Below, piece by piece: positions 24,443 to 35,926 of a stretch of DNA of 64,000 bases. A program made the translations under genes and the position numbers. The notes below the pieces were generated by a model, which made no database searches, was not told the origin of the DNA, and was given only the letters and a program-made list of their open reading frames with translations. Every line of letters starts with the position of its first letter. Position 1 is the first letter of the stretch. This DNA is from Thelonectria olida (taxonomy: Eukaryota > Ascomycota > Sordariomycetes > Hypocreales > Nectriaceae), in contig JAGPYM010000026.1 of the NCBI GenBank assembly GCA_020736575.1, positions 496,001 to 560,000 on the forward strand, read 5' to 3'.

Positions 24443-27389
24443 TTATGCTTCGGCCTCCTTGGCCGCACCGTTCTCGACGGCAGCCGCAGCCTTCTCCTTG
24501 AGCTCTTTCAGCTCTGCCTCCAGCGTTTCGCTCTTCTCAAGCGCTTCCGTCTTCTCCTTCTCCGCGGCGGCCAGGCTGGCCTCGGCGGCGTCGAGCTTCG
24601 TCTTCAGGGCAGCCTCAGAGTCTTTGGCCTCCTTTGTTGAGCTCTCCGCAGCAGTGAGCTTGGTCTCGGCTTCGTCCAGCTTGGCCTTGGATGCGGTCTC
24701 GGCATCACTGGCTTCTTTCACGGCGTTGGCCAGCTTGGACTCGACCTCCTCGACCTTGGCCTTTGAAGAAGCCTCGGCATCCTGTGCCTCCTTCTCGGCG
24801 GCAGACAGCTTAGTCTCGGCTTCCTCAAGCTTAGCCTTCAAGGTGGCCTCGGACTCCTTGGTCTCCTTGGTCTCATTCTCGGCGGCGGAGATCTTGGTCT
24901 CGGCCTCCTCGATTTTGGTCTTCAGAGCAGCCTCGGAGTCCTTGGCATCATGAGTGTCCTTCTGGGCAGCGGAGAGCTTAGTCTCAGTCTCCTCAAGCTT
25001 GGCCTTCAGGGCAGTCTCAGAGTCCTTGGCATCCTGACCCTCTTTCTCAGCGGCAGAAAGCTTGGCCTCAATCTCCTCAAGCTTAGCTTTGGCAGCAGCC
25101 TCGGCGCCCTGGGCCTCCTTCTTCTCGCCCTCCACTGCGGTCAGGCTAGCCTGAACCTCGTTCTTCTCGCCCTCCACGGTGGACAGCTGGGATTCGGTCT
25201 CCTCGAGCTTGGCCTTCAAGGCTGACTCAGCATCCTTGGCGTCCTGGCTCTCCTTCTTGACGGCAGAGAGCTTGGTCTCGTTCTCGGCAAGCTTGGTCTC
25301 AGTTTCACCAAGCTGGGTCTTGAGAGCAGCCTCGGCGTCCTTGGCCTCCTTGGTCTGGGATTCGGCAGCGTCGAGGCGAGCCTGGACCTCCTCGAGCTTG
25401 CTCTTCAGAGCAGCCTCGGCGTCCTTGGTCTCAGCGGCCTCCTTCCCAGCGGCAGAGATCTTGGTCTCAGCCTCCTCGAGCTTAGCCTTGAGGGCAGTCT
25501 CGGCCTCGGTGGCCTCCTTCTTCTCAGCCTCGAGGGTGGCAAGAGCGGCCTCAGACTCCTCAAGCTTCGCCTTAAGAGCAGTCTCGGCCTCCTTGGCGGC
25601 AGACTTGTCGGACTCGGTGGCAGCGAGAGTGGCCTGAACCTCCTCAAGCTTGGCCTTGAGGGCATTCTCGGCATCCTTGGTCTCCTGAACCTCCTTCTCG
25701 GCAGCAACAACCTTGGCCTCGGTCTCGTCGAGCTTGGCCTGCAGGGCAGTCTCGACCTCCTTAGACTGCTTGGCAGCAGCTTCAAGGTCACCGACCTTGC
25801 TCTCGAAGTCCGTCTTCTCCTATCGAAATATTAGTACTGGCACCTGGATACCCATGGGGTGGCGGACTTACGGTCTGTGAAGCCTTGAGGTCGTCCTCAG
25901 CCTTGGTCACCTTGGCCTCAGCAGCCTCGACCTGCTTCTGGAGCTCAGCGACCTTGACGGTCTCGTCGCCAGCAGACTTCTTCAGGGACTCGAGCTCCTC
26001 CGACACGGCGGTGAGCTTGGCGACCTCCTCCTCGTGTTGTGTCTTGGCGGCATCGCGCTCGCTTGATACGTCGGCGAGCTTGGCAACCTGCTCCTCGTGC
26101 TCCTTCTTCAGAGCCTCGTGCTCCTCAGTCAAGCTCTGGAGCTTGGCAGCTTGCTCGTCGTGGGTCTTTTGCAGCGCAGCATGCTCCTCAGTAAGAGTCT
26201 GCAGCTTAGCCTCGAGATCAGAAGCCTCTTGCTTGGCCTTCTCAATCTCCACCGCATGGTCGTCCTTGAGCTTCTTCTGTGCCTCCTGGGACTCGGCAAG
26301 ATCACTCTGGGCCTTGGCAATGTCGGCACGGTACGTCTCCAACTGTGAGGCGTGCTCAGTCTCACCACTCTTCTTCTGCTCCTCCGTGGCAGCCAACTCC
26401 TGCTTGGCAGCCTCCAGTGCCTTGGTGATGTCGTCGTGAGATGTTTGAAGAGCAGCAAACTTGTCTTGCAACTCGGCCGTGTCCTTCTGGGCGGCAACCA
26501 GGTCCGCCGACGAGTTGCTCTTCAAAGCCTCGTTGGCCTCCTCCAGTGCCTTGAGCTTAGCCTCGAGGGCAGCTAACTCCTTCTTGAGCGATTCGACTTG
26601 CTCGTCAGAGCTAGCCTTTGACTGGTCGTGAGTGGTCTGGAGGGCGGAGAGCTTGTCTTGTGACTCGGCGAGTTCCTTCTTGGTGGCTTCGATGCTGGCC
26701 TCGGATGCGGCCTGGAGGGCATCGTGGGACTCTTGGAGTGTCTTCAGCTTAGTGTCAGACTCGGCCAAAAGCTCCTTCTGCTGTGCCAGTGCCGTAGTGG
26801 CAGTAGCCAGGTCTCCCTCGAGAGCGACGTAGGTTTGTTGGAACGACTCAAGTTTCTGTTGTGACTCGGCGATCTGGGCCTTGAGGGTAGCAGCTTCGTT
26901 CTCGAGAGCAGCCTCCAGAGTAGCACGCTCCTCCTTGGCCTCGGCCAGCTGCTGTTTCACAGTGGCGAGCTCATCGGCGAGCGACTTTTGCTCGGTGTTG
27001 AGAGCCTCCAGCTTCCCCTCCAGCGTAGCCAGCTCGGACTTGGCAGCTTCCAACTCTTGCGTGCTGCTTGACGAGTTCTCCTCGGCATCACGGAGTTGCT
27101 GGGCAGCCCTTGCGGTGGTATCCTTGAGCTCAGCCTGGAGTTCGGCAATCTTGGTCTGGGTCTCTTTGTTGCTGACTGAAGACTGGGCGTCAAGAGCCTT
27201 GATCTTCTCCCTTAGCTCCTCGGCATCTTTGGAGACGGTATTGTACTCCTTCTCTTTCTTGGAAAGGTCCTCCTCGAGAACGGCAATCGTTTCTTCTCGG
27301 TCGGCGAGCTTGGCTTCGAGGGCGGCCGTCTCGGCTTTTGTGGCGACTCCACCGCTATTGTGGTCGAAGACGGAGAGGACGTTTCCCAT
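24443..27389 (-). CDS. long repetitive coiled-coil protein with N-myristoylation-type start
   Basis: Exons 27389-25872 and 25819-24443 join in phase 0 to give 964 residues. Almost the whole protein is Ala/Glu/Lys-rich heptad coiled coil. The first six residues MGNVLS fit the N-myristoyltransferase pattern MGxxxS. From about residue 700 the coil is built of 28-residue (84-base) units of the form KAKLEEAETKLSAAEKE plus a variable DAKDSEAAL tail, at least six in tandem. Such coils scaffold membranes or cytoskeleton. Inference: a lipid-anchored peripheral rod on the cytoplasmic face of a membrane. I know no named homologue; general matches to myosin- or tropomyosin-like proteins would reflect composition only. 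The strict AAG/GAG/CTC codon preference suggests strong expression. Confidence 0.88.
24600..25230. repeat. tandem 84-base coding repeats in the coiled-coil gene
   Basis: Within exon 2 the words for KAKLEE..TKLSAAE recur about every 84 bases, corresponding to four heptads. Some copies are one triplet set shorter (25 residues). The borders are approximate and read from the protein. Confidence 0.7.
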
Positions 27390-29431
27390 GTCGAGAGGTA
27401 GATGGGAATCGAGGGGAGGAAGGGTCGTGAAAGGTCGTGAGGAAGGAAATTCGTTAAACGTATGGAGGAAAACGGAACACTTCTCCCAGGAAGAAAAAGT
27501 GAACAGGATATGCTTGGTAGTCTTTGGTTTCTCAGCCTGATGCTTGTGACGGTGAAAAATGTTTCTCGGCTGGCCAGCCTCTCTCTGATCCGGGTCCCCC
27601 GTTGGTCGCCTGGGCGATAAAATGACTGGTTGGCGGTACGCGGGCCGTGCTTTCTCTGATGCCTGACCAAGTGGGACAAATGGCCTGTTAAAAAGAAGAC
27701 ATTTTACTGGCGAGATTGGGAGCTTTTTGACGGGTTGGACGGGGTCCTTCGGGTGAAGGCCTGCAATTCATTTGGTCGTTATTTGATGTTGAAGTTGCAG
27801 TCACTCCACTTCTGGGCCGGTCCGACCCCCACACTAGGATGAGTTGTCATCGCTGGTACCTGCTCGGGTACGTGCTTTTTCGAGAATTGGCACCTGCGAG
27901 TGAATCACGGATCGTTGGGCCGCCCTACGGTCCATGCCACTGGCCATGCTCAACGCTTTGCATTCGGCAACGCATGTTTGACTGCATTGATTTCCATTCC
28001 GTTGAGCATGATTTCGTCATTTACGCCCATAGCTTCTTTGTCTCTCGATATTCGCTAGCGCCCATGATTGTCGTGTCTCACCGGGGCACGTTGCGGGATT
28101 CCTAATTGAGACAAGGCGTGTGTGAATTATGGCCTCCTGTCATCACGCCAGCCAGCACATTGACAACGGAAGTGTCCACGACGATCGAGCTGGCAGGGAC
28201 TCAGTGACGAGTCAGGGTAATTACTGTGTCATTCTTTGTCCCCCCTTTGGGCCCTTGACGCATGTGAGGTTAGGCACGGCTGGTCCAATGCACAATGCTT
28301 GTTTGATGACTGACTGAGGCGCTGAAACACACTGCACTGCAGCTACCCTGAAGCAAACTGGCGTTTCAATATCAACGCATTTTTTGCGTTCAACGAGAAA
28401 TACGTGATCAATCACAATCACAAGACGGAGGAATGGAAGGCCGCGCACCTTCGGGTGAGCTACACTGTTTCGCTGTAGCGTGAAATGAGTGTATGAAAAT
28501 CCCTGCCTTCTCATGAGACCTTTGGGCTTTTCTCGGGCTCATCCAGACCAGACGGTCCATACCACCTTCGCCTCCCTAGCTCAGCTAGCATGCCCAAGGT
28601 TGCACACGCTGACACAAACGCAAACAAAACAATGCGAGACTTGGGCAGTAAATAAACAATTGGAAGATCAATTGAGCCCGACGCCTCACCAACATTCCTT
28701 CATGCCCAACAAAACTCAGCCTCCCTTTACTGACGAAGCTCTCTTGAGCATCGTCATCTCACATGTGATTGCGATGCCGTTTTCTTTCACTCCAGCCGCT
28801 CTGCCAGCCTTCACCGCCCTCACCGCTTTTCTTTCCCAAAGCTCCTCCGTTAGTGGCTTGGCCAGTTGGCCGTCACACTGCCTGGGCCCATAATAATTCC
28901 CTCACCGTATCCGTGGGACCGTGAAGATCGTTTGCTACCCGCCTCTTGCATTCGGTGCTTCTGTGAACTCAGTCCCGAAGAAAAGTTCCTTCCTTTCGGC
29001 AGTGAGAGAAGAACCACCGACCGCTTGATTAGTAATCGTCAAGCTCGCTGTTCTTGGGACGAACTGCCTGTTGATCACAACACGTCGTCTCAATACTTCT
29101 GAAGACGCCTCTCCTCCCCCTCACCCATGGATACTTTGTACAATCTGCACCAGGGGAATGGTGGGGCAAATTTGGATATTGCTGGCGGGGTCTGGTGTGT
29201 CACTGATGAGCCCATCACCACCAACTTGATCCGTTGACCATCACCGACTTTGTTCGATCTGCCACCATGTGCTTCCAACCTGGCGGAGTGACCCAAGTCA
29301 CGCAACTGGAGCTGCGATTAAAACAGAGAACAGCATCTCTGCCAATGATTCCGCATATTTTACACAATTATTTGGTATGTCTACAAAAATAGATCATCAA
29401 CCATGTCAATGAATCTGCCATCCCCGCATCC
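27390..29431. other. intergenic region, no gene seen
   Basis: About 2 kb between the coiled-coil gene's start and the 3' end of the dioxygenase-like gene. Pyrimidine-rich tracts near 27540-27740 suit the leader and promoter of the coiled-coil gene. Short frames around 28489-29100 show no family resemblance. It forms the left border of the proposed cluster. Confidence 0.55.
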
Positions 29432-30960
29432 CTACTTCTCACTGCTCCCTTTCTCCTTCACAACATCCTGCCAACCCGTCAACTTCGGCAACCCAGCAGC
29501 AACCAAATCGGCATCAACCTCCTCCAAGTGATCAAGGAAATGCGCCTTGACATCGTCCCACTGACTTGGCGCGCTCGGGTGCAACGACTTGGCACCATCT
29601 CCCCGAATCGCCCATTTCGTCAGGAACATGGGGACACTGATGTGAAACATAAAGGCAATTGTGTCTTCACATATCCTCACCGGCTGCAAGTCTCGTGTCG
29701 TGGCGTCTTTCCACGTCTCGTACGTCTCGCCGTGAGGCATGTAACTGGCCTCGTAGCTAAGACCACCCGGCTCGAGGACGTGGCTGCTGCCTCCGTACTG
29801 GCCATAGATAAGTCCCATGATCTCCGTGCTCATGTTGCGATGATAGTAGGGCGGGCGAAAGGTGTCTGATGTTGTAATCCACTTGGGGGTAAAAACGAGA
29901 AAGTCCGTTAATGAAACTCCTGGCGTCTTCGACTTCGCCGTTAGGACGCAGTAGATAGTCGGGTCGGCCTGATCCTTCTCCACGTTTGTCATATTCACAA
30001 ACTTTTCAATCGCATATTTGTACGGCGCTAGATTTCCGTGCCAAGCAACCACATCAAAGGGAGTGTGGTTTTGTCGACAGACGTGCAAGTTGCCCGCTAG
30101 CTTGTAGATGATTTCCCAGCTTGACTCGTCAATGTCGAAGCTGGCGACGGGCGACTCAAAGTCCCGAGGCAGAGCCATGCCGTTGGAGCCAACTGGTCCA
30201 AGTTCTGGTAGTTCGTAGTGAGCGCCAAAGATCTCCTGTATGTATCCTCGAACTGGCCCGTCTGAAAGTAGGACCCGGAACCGAATACCAGCCTGGATCA
30301 CCACGAGTTCGCCGGGTCTCACCATCATCCATCCGAGCTCTGTCTGAATGTTGAGACGCCCTTCCTGTGGTAGAATGAGTAGGTCTCCGTCATTGTTGGA
30401 GAATGCGCGGTTGGTCATGGACGCATTGGCTGAGTAGACGTGGATGGCAAGACCTTCCCGCAGAGTTGGGTCGCCTTGTCCGGCAATGGTTCGAATACCA
30501 TCGACAAAGTCAACTCCTGGCTCGTTCTTACACTCGTCGAGCTTGTTTAGAAGAGGGAACGGGTCCCAAGCCTCCTGCGAAGCAACGTATTCGACATTCT
30601 TGTTGGCTGTTGAGAAGCATGCTTCGATCTGCTACGAGTCAGTAAAGGCAAGACGACTTCAACCAGACAACATACATGAGGGTTCTTGTCTGATGGAGAC
30701 ACATCTCCATGGGCCACTGACGGCCGAATGCGATACATCCAAACATGCTGGATCATTTGCCGAGGAGCAATAAAGGAAGCGCCATTGAGTTGCTCAGAGT
30801 ACAAGTCGTATTTGACCTTTTGCGGCACGTTTCGCCCGCTTGGAAGCACATTGGGGATAGCTTCAGAACAGAACCTGTTCCCAAAGCCCGTCTGGTAACG
30901 GTGCGGGTCGGCGGTAGTTGGCTCTGTGGTGAAGGCTGAGGAGGCAGTGGCGCCCTTCAT
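29432..30960 (-). CDS. homogentisate 1,2-dioxygenase-like protein
   Basis: Exons 30960-30676 and 30631-29432 join in phase 0 (intron 30632-30675) to 494 residues. The start segment YQTGFGNRFCSEA is diagnostic of the homogentisate dioxygenase fold, followed by QLNGASFIAPR. The three iron ligands are present: His359 (PPYYHRN), Glu365 and His395 (MPHGE), with spacings of 6 and 30 exactly as in the human enzyme (335, 341, 371). The enzyme opens the homogentisate ring to maleylacetoacetate with O2 and Fe2+ in the cytosol. The usual fungal partners (fumarylacetoacetase, maleylacetoacetate isomerase) are not here, so this may be a paralogue with another hydroquinone substrate. It is divergent from the P450 gene across a promoter with repeated TTGCCGG sites. 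Confidence 0.92.
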
Positions 30961-31648
30961 CGTGACGATATGTGAGAGCTGGTTGGAGGATATGGACTAC
31001 CGGAAGTGATTGAGAAGCGTATCAGCAACAACGAGATGGTTTATTTCGCTTAGGCCGACTTGGGCTTTCAAGTAGATGGTGAGCATCATACACGGGTAAC
31101 TCCTTGGGTTGTATGACACGGCCGGCATTCTCGTGTGGGGTCACACCTTATCTGCATGATTGCCGGAATGCTGCATCGTTGCCGGATTAGCGTGCGTGTG
31201 TCTTGTGATAGTTGCCGGTTTGCCTAATGCCTGGTTATTGCCGGCGATATCTCACAACAAGACGCTCCTTGTGATCGTCATTAACTTGCACGGAGACGAT
31301 AATGAAGCAGTGTCCAAAGCCGGTTGGCACTCCCCAAGGCCCCTTTTCGATGTCGACATTTGAAAGCCGGCAGATGCGTAATGTTCTGTGCCCGATTTGC
31401 TCAGGAACCTGTCAATCTCGCATCTCCACATCTGGGGAATGCGAGGCGTTATCTTGACCCGATGAAGATCGGATACAATAGCCGTTTCCCCCAGTCTCGG
31501 TAATGATATCAGCTGGAGTGGCTTTGATCCAATTTCATAGTTTCTGGGTTTTTGAGATCAACCTTGTACATCCTCAAAACGTTTGAGCGGAACCAGACAT
31601 TAACCGTTTTGTTCTATTTCACCAGCTGGACTATTCGTGGCACTCAAT
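30961..31648. promoter_or_regulatory. divergent promoter region of the dioxygenase-like and P450 genes
   Basis: 688 bases between divergent start codons. It carries five GCCGG-core sites between 31121 and 31244 (see separate entry), the densest group in the window, plus looser copies at 31318 and 31366-31373. Confidence 0.6.
31121..31244. promoter_or_regulatory. array of TTGCCGG sites, probable Zn2Cys6 operator
   Basis: Sites: GCCGGCA at 31121-31127, TTGCCGGAA at 31160-31168, TTGCCGGA at 31179-31186, TTGCCGG at 31212-31218 and 31238-31244. Zn2Cys6 factors bind CGG/CCG triplets, so these are candidates for the regulator encoded at 40027-42192. Confidence 0.65.
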
Positions 31649-33202
31649 ATGGCCCTGGTCCAGCTCCTCCTCAGCCCCTCAGGGCTCACTCTCGTCGCCA
31701 TCTCAGTCGTTCTCTACCTTGGAAAGCTTCTTGCATCCCAACGAAGACATGGATCCCCTCCACTTCCTCCAGGACCCCCTGGTGAACCTATTCTTGGGCA
31801 TCTTCGAGTCATTCCAGCCGACAACCCAGAATACGCATATATGAAATGGTCAAAAGAGTACTCGTCTGACATCTTGTCCTTCAGGATCCTGAATCAGCCT
31901 GTCATTGTCCTCAACTCGGTTCGTGCCGCGGTTGACCTCCTCGATAAACGGGGCGCAAATTACTGTGACCGTCCACGCTTTGTTCTTTTTGAAGTTATGG
32001 GATGGGGAAAGACTCTCACCTTTTTGCGCTGGGGGCCTTCGTTCCGCATACATCGAAAAATCCTCCAGAAGAGCTTCCAAAAGAGCAACATTACACAGTA
32101 TCGGCCTCTCCAGCAAAGAGAAATGACAACCATGCTGAAAGGCATTGTGGACAAGCCTGCTGACTGGGAAACCATCATGCGACGGTTCGCCACTGCCATC
32201 GTCTTGGGCATTGGATTCGGCATAAAAATCGATAAAGACAGCGACCCCTTCATTCAAATGGCTACCGACGCGAGCTATGCGCTCGGCCATGGCGGTGCAC
32301 CTGCTGGCACACCTGTTGACTTCTTCCCATTCCTCAAATCCCTACCTTCCTGGTTCCACGACAGATCACTCAAATTTGCCCGGGACTGGAAATGGGCCAT
32401 TCTAAACATTCACGACAAGCCGTATGAAGCCGTGGTGGCGTCGGATGAGAAGTCCCAGTGTTTGATCAACACTCTGCTGGATCAACGCCAGGATCAGATG
32501 GAGAAGGGTGCTGTGCCGGATCTGTCTGTGGATGATATAAAAGGCGCGGCTGGGGCAGTGTATGCTGCGGGACAAGATACGACTTGGAGCACGCTCGTCG
32601 TGTTTGTTCTGAACATGACATTGCACCCCGATGTCCAAGAAAAGGCGCAACGGATTATCGACGAAGTCATCGGAAGAGACCGTCTCCCGACGTTTGAAGA
32701 CAGACCGAAACTCCAGTACATCGACTACATCGTCCAAGAGACACTGCGTTGGTGTCCTGTTTCCCCTGTCGGCGTTCCTCACAAGTCATTACAGGATGAT
32801 GTCTATGATGGTTATTTCATCCCTGCTGGCTCCGTGGTGTATGCTAACGCTAGGGCAATGACGCGGGATGAGCGCGTATACAGCGATCCTGAGGATTTCA
32901 ATCCGGATAGATACATCCCGATTGGACAGGGTGGCAAAGGCGAGCCGCTCCCCAACGGCCAATTCGGCTTCGGCAGAAGGGTCTGTGTCGGCAAGCACCT
33001 TGCTGAGGCGAGTGTCTGGATCGTAATTGCGGCGATGCTGAGCACGATGAAGATTGAAAAGGCGAGGAACGCTGAGGGAAAGGAGATAACGCCAAAGGTT
33101 GAAGTGACAAACGGTCTTACAAGTCATCCGAAACAGTTCCCTTGCCGTATTGGGCCGAGGGACGGGAGGAGCGTCGAGGTGATCATGAAGGCAAAGGTTT
33201 AA
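31649..33202 (+). CDS. cytochrome P450 monooxygenase
   Basis: Single exon, 517 residues. An N-terminal membrane anchor (residues 8-30) is followed by the hinge PPLPPGPPGEPILGHL. The I-helix oxygen-binding motif is AAGQDTTWST, the K-helix ETLR, the Pro/Arg-loop variant NPDRY, and the haem-binding loop FGFGRRVCVGKHLAE with the Cys ligand near residue 446. All catalytic elements are present. It resembles the fungal group usually labelled O-methylsterigmatocystin oxidoreductase-like, a name that says little about substrate. It would sit on the ER membrane facing the cytosol. The shared promoter with the dioxygenase suggests it hydroxylates an aromatic compound to prepare it for ring opening; that is inference. 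Confidence 0.94.
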   Translation: MALVQLLLSPSGLTLVAISVVLYLGKLLASQRRHGSPPLPPGPPGEPILGHLRVIPADNPEYAYMKWSKEYSSDILSFRILNQPVIVLNSVRAAVDLLDKRGANYCDRPRFVLFEVMGWGKTLTFLRWGPSFRIHRKILQKSFQKSNITQYRPLQQREMTTMLKGIVDKPADWETIMRRFATAIVLGIGFGIKIDKDSDPFIQMATDASYALGHGGAPAGTPVDFFPFLKSLPSWFHDRSLKFARDWKWAILNIHDKPYEAVVASDEKSQCLINTLLDQRQDQMEKGAVPDLSVDDIKGAAGAVYAAGQDTTWSTLVVFVLNMTLHPDVQEKAQRIIDEVIGRDRLPTFEDRPKLQYIDYIVQETLRWCPVSPVGVPHKSLQDDVYDGYFIPAGSVVYANARAMTRDERVYSDPEDFNPDRYIPIGQGGKGEPLPNGQFGFGRRVCVGKHLAEASVWIVIAAMLSTMKIEKARNAEGKEITPKVEVTNGLTSHPKQFPCRIGPRDGRSVEVIMKAKV

Positions 33203-33433
33203 ATGGAGAATGAAATAAAGTAATGGGAGCTATAGAAACTTTAGCAATGTGGAAAATTAAAATCGTATCAATTGCCTCCTATGGCTTCTTTTTGTAAGGT
33301 GTCTATCCAACAAGAGATTACGACATGTGCTCACTTGGTCAAACATGATCAATTCTCCGCACCTCTGGCATTAAAAGCCAAGACACTCATCCTAGTTGAA
33401 CCAAATAAGTAACTTTGGTTCATCACGTTGTAT

Positions 33434-35224
33434 CTACACGCCCGCCGCTGTCTCTCCTTTCGCCTCTCGCTTCCTCCTCCACCGAGGGCCAAAGCTCATT
33501 GCAACATACATCAAAGGCAGCATAGAGAGACAGACAGCACCAAGTAATACATAACTCCATCCGTATCCGAGGCGTCTTGTCATCCGGTCGATAAGTGAGA
33601 CTAAAACGGCGGCGAGGCAGCATCTAACTAGATTTGTCTATGAATTGGCAATGTCATTAGCAAAGATGAGGTGAATGTCATCGAATCGAGTACTTACGCA
33701 TGCTGTGGCTGCTGAACTGCGCTTTAGAAGGACGTCGACATTGAGCGTCATTGTCGTGTTGAGGATAGAAATTGACGTCCAGCCCACTGGCTAAAATTAG
33801 CACCTGACTCATTCATTCAGGATGAAAGGCGCGCACATATGACCTGAAGAACGAGAGGTGCCGCCATTTGGACTCTGGTTTCGATGCACCAGCCCCAACC
33901 AACGAGTGCCAGGACAAAGACTACCAGGTGAGCTGGCATAGTCCGTAGTCTTGCTCGTTCTTTCGGGAAATCACCAGAAGAACCCTGCTCAGCCAGTTTC
34001 CTTTTGATGCGTGCATAGTCCCAATCCAAGAGCTTTCCAACGAAAGTGCTTCCAAGAATCATGCCCAATCCAGTGGGCAAATAGGATAGACCCAGAATCG
34101 TCTCGGATAACCAGGGATAGACTTCTGCAAACGCTGAAGAGATTGTAGAAGTGACAGTGTAGTTGACTGCGTAGACGATTCCTGTGAATACCAATGTGAC
34201 AAGAATGTCAGGCAACGCAAATATTGGAAAAGGGTTGATTGGGCTTTTCTGGTGCATAGGTGGCGTGATTGAAAGAGAGAGTTTCTCCCTTGGCCCAACA
34301 AGGGGAACGATGGCACGGTGAATGCCCGTTGTTGGAATTGAGCCGTTTCCTGCAATGTCTCGGAGCGTCTCAGGGAGAAAGCTAGATGTGGCGTGTGAGC
34401 GTGGTTCTAATTGATGTGAAATGAATAGACTGACAGGAGTATGAGAAGGAAGCACACGACTGCCATGATTACGAGAAACCAGAATATTGACCTCCATCCT
34501 AGGTTTTGAGAGAGGGCACCACCAATCGCAGGTCCAATGCAGGGAGCCAACTATCGAAGTAATCAGGGATGTTCAGCATGACGAAGCTTGATAGCGCAGG
34601 AGGAATAATTACCATGGGGCCCAGGTTGAAGAAACCAACAAATCCTCCTCGTTCTTCGGGCATGGAGATGTCACCACACACGCCCATTCCTGAATGGTTA
34701 GAGGCAACTTTGAAGATGGTTCATAGATGTTATGTTCTTACCAAGAGCAATTGTGCTAGCACATCCCCCGGCCTGAAGGCATCGTAGCACAAGCAACAAC
34801 CAGTAAGCATCCGTAGGGCATAGTGCTAAGCCAATACAAGAACCTATCAATATTGCAAGGCAGATCAGGAACACAGGTCTTCTCCCATATCTATCAGACA
34901 GAGGACCCCATAACATGGGCGCTATGTGCTTTTGGTCAGCAGATTGTCCGTCGCACGGTTTCAAAATGTTCTCAACGACTCACAAACTCCTTGAAACACG
35001 AGATACGTCGTGACGGACTGATTTAGTGCCTCTATTGACTGCCCAAATACAACGCTGAGTGATGGAATTGCTGGAAAATAAATGTTTGCAGGCAGAGGGC
35101 TGTAAAGACCGGCAATGGCCACAAAAACTACGATGAACCATTTTTCGCGCTTGGTGTAGACGCTATATGGCTCATCTTCACGAAGGAGAGTTTGAGGCGT
35201 TGAGATGACTTGGGAGAGGACCAT
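33434..35224 (-). CDS. MFS drug:proton antiporter (DHA1, Qdr/Aqr1-like)
   Basis: Seven exons on the minus strand: 35224-34984, 34921-34742, 34689-34613, 34550-34435, 34381-33844, 33790-33698 and 33637-33434, 482 residues, phases consistent throughout. DHA1 features: LYSPLPANIYFPAIPSL in helix 1, VFQGVSPMLWGPLSDRYGRRP (motif A), LRCLQAGG, FFNLGPM and LAPCIGPAIGGALSQNLGWR (motif C region), and FLPETLRDIAGNG at the central loop. The protein would export a small organic compound at the plasma membrane. The start is the ATG nearest the usual family start; upstream in-frame codons exist. It is divergent from the NCS1 permease and shares its promoter. Confidence 0.85.
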
Positions 35225-35926
35225 TGTGTAAGTTTGGGGTACGATGATTTCGAGTGCTTCTTCGGGTTCTTGCGAATTCGCTGTCTCATTGCATGACAGG
35301 CTGCATGCGATATTGGGCTGCAAATGAAGGGAAGCTATCAACCAGCTCGACCAGTCCCCCAAACCCACGTCAAACTTCCTCGGCCCTGGATTTCGATGTA
35401 ATTCATTTTTCTTCGCCAATTTCACAGCTGCCAGGATCAAAACTGGGGATTGCCTGTTGGTTGCCCTATCTTGCCGACAAAAACACCACGCCATGGTGCA
35501 TTGGTGCATACGCAGCACGCATGCAACGATAAGGACTTTGCCAGCGAAATGCCGCCTTTCCGGCAAATCTGCCGCCGGGATCAACTCACTTGTTATCGCC
35601 TTGTCCTTGCTTGGGTCCTTGGCATTGATAAGACAAAGAGCGAAGACTGTCTGCGTAGGGAATAACGGGGAGATAGATGGTGGGCCGCCATAGTTGCAAG
35701 CCTCTAGTCTCAGCCCGTATCAGAGATACAGAGATAGCCCAGATAACAGCCCAATGTCGTGTCAGGTAATGTTAATGCGTAGAAATATTGGCTGCATCCT
35801 TCCCCAGAATCAGATCGACTGTGGAGTGCGACGTGCATTGCATACCTAGCCAGACTCGTTGCCATCTTTGCATCCATTCATATCTGCTGTTACTGGCCCG
35901 GTAGCTTGAATACGCGATCAAACATC
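35225..35926. promoter_or_regulatory. divergent promoter region of the DHA1 transporter and NCS1 permease genes
   Basis: About 700 bases. One full TTCCGGCAA site lies at 35558-35566, followed at once by GCCGCCGGGA (35571-35580). Confidence 0.55.
35558..35566. promoter_or_regulatory. TTCCGGCAA site
   Basis: Same nonamer as in the regulator's promoter (42338-42357) and the reverse complement of the best site upstream of the P450 gene. Confidence 0.55.

Noticed and set aside
26881..27540. 219-codon Ser/Ala-rich frame on the + strand
   Set aside because: A mirror of the biased codons of the coiled-coil gene on the other strand.
29432..30960. Canonical homogentisate/phenylacetate degradation cluster
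   Set aside because: Fumarylacetoacetase and maleylacetoacetate isomerase genes are absent from the flanks.
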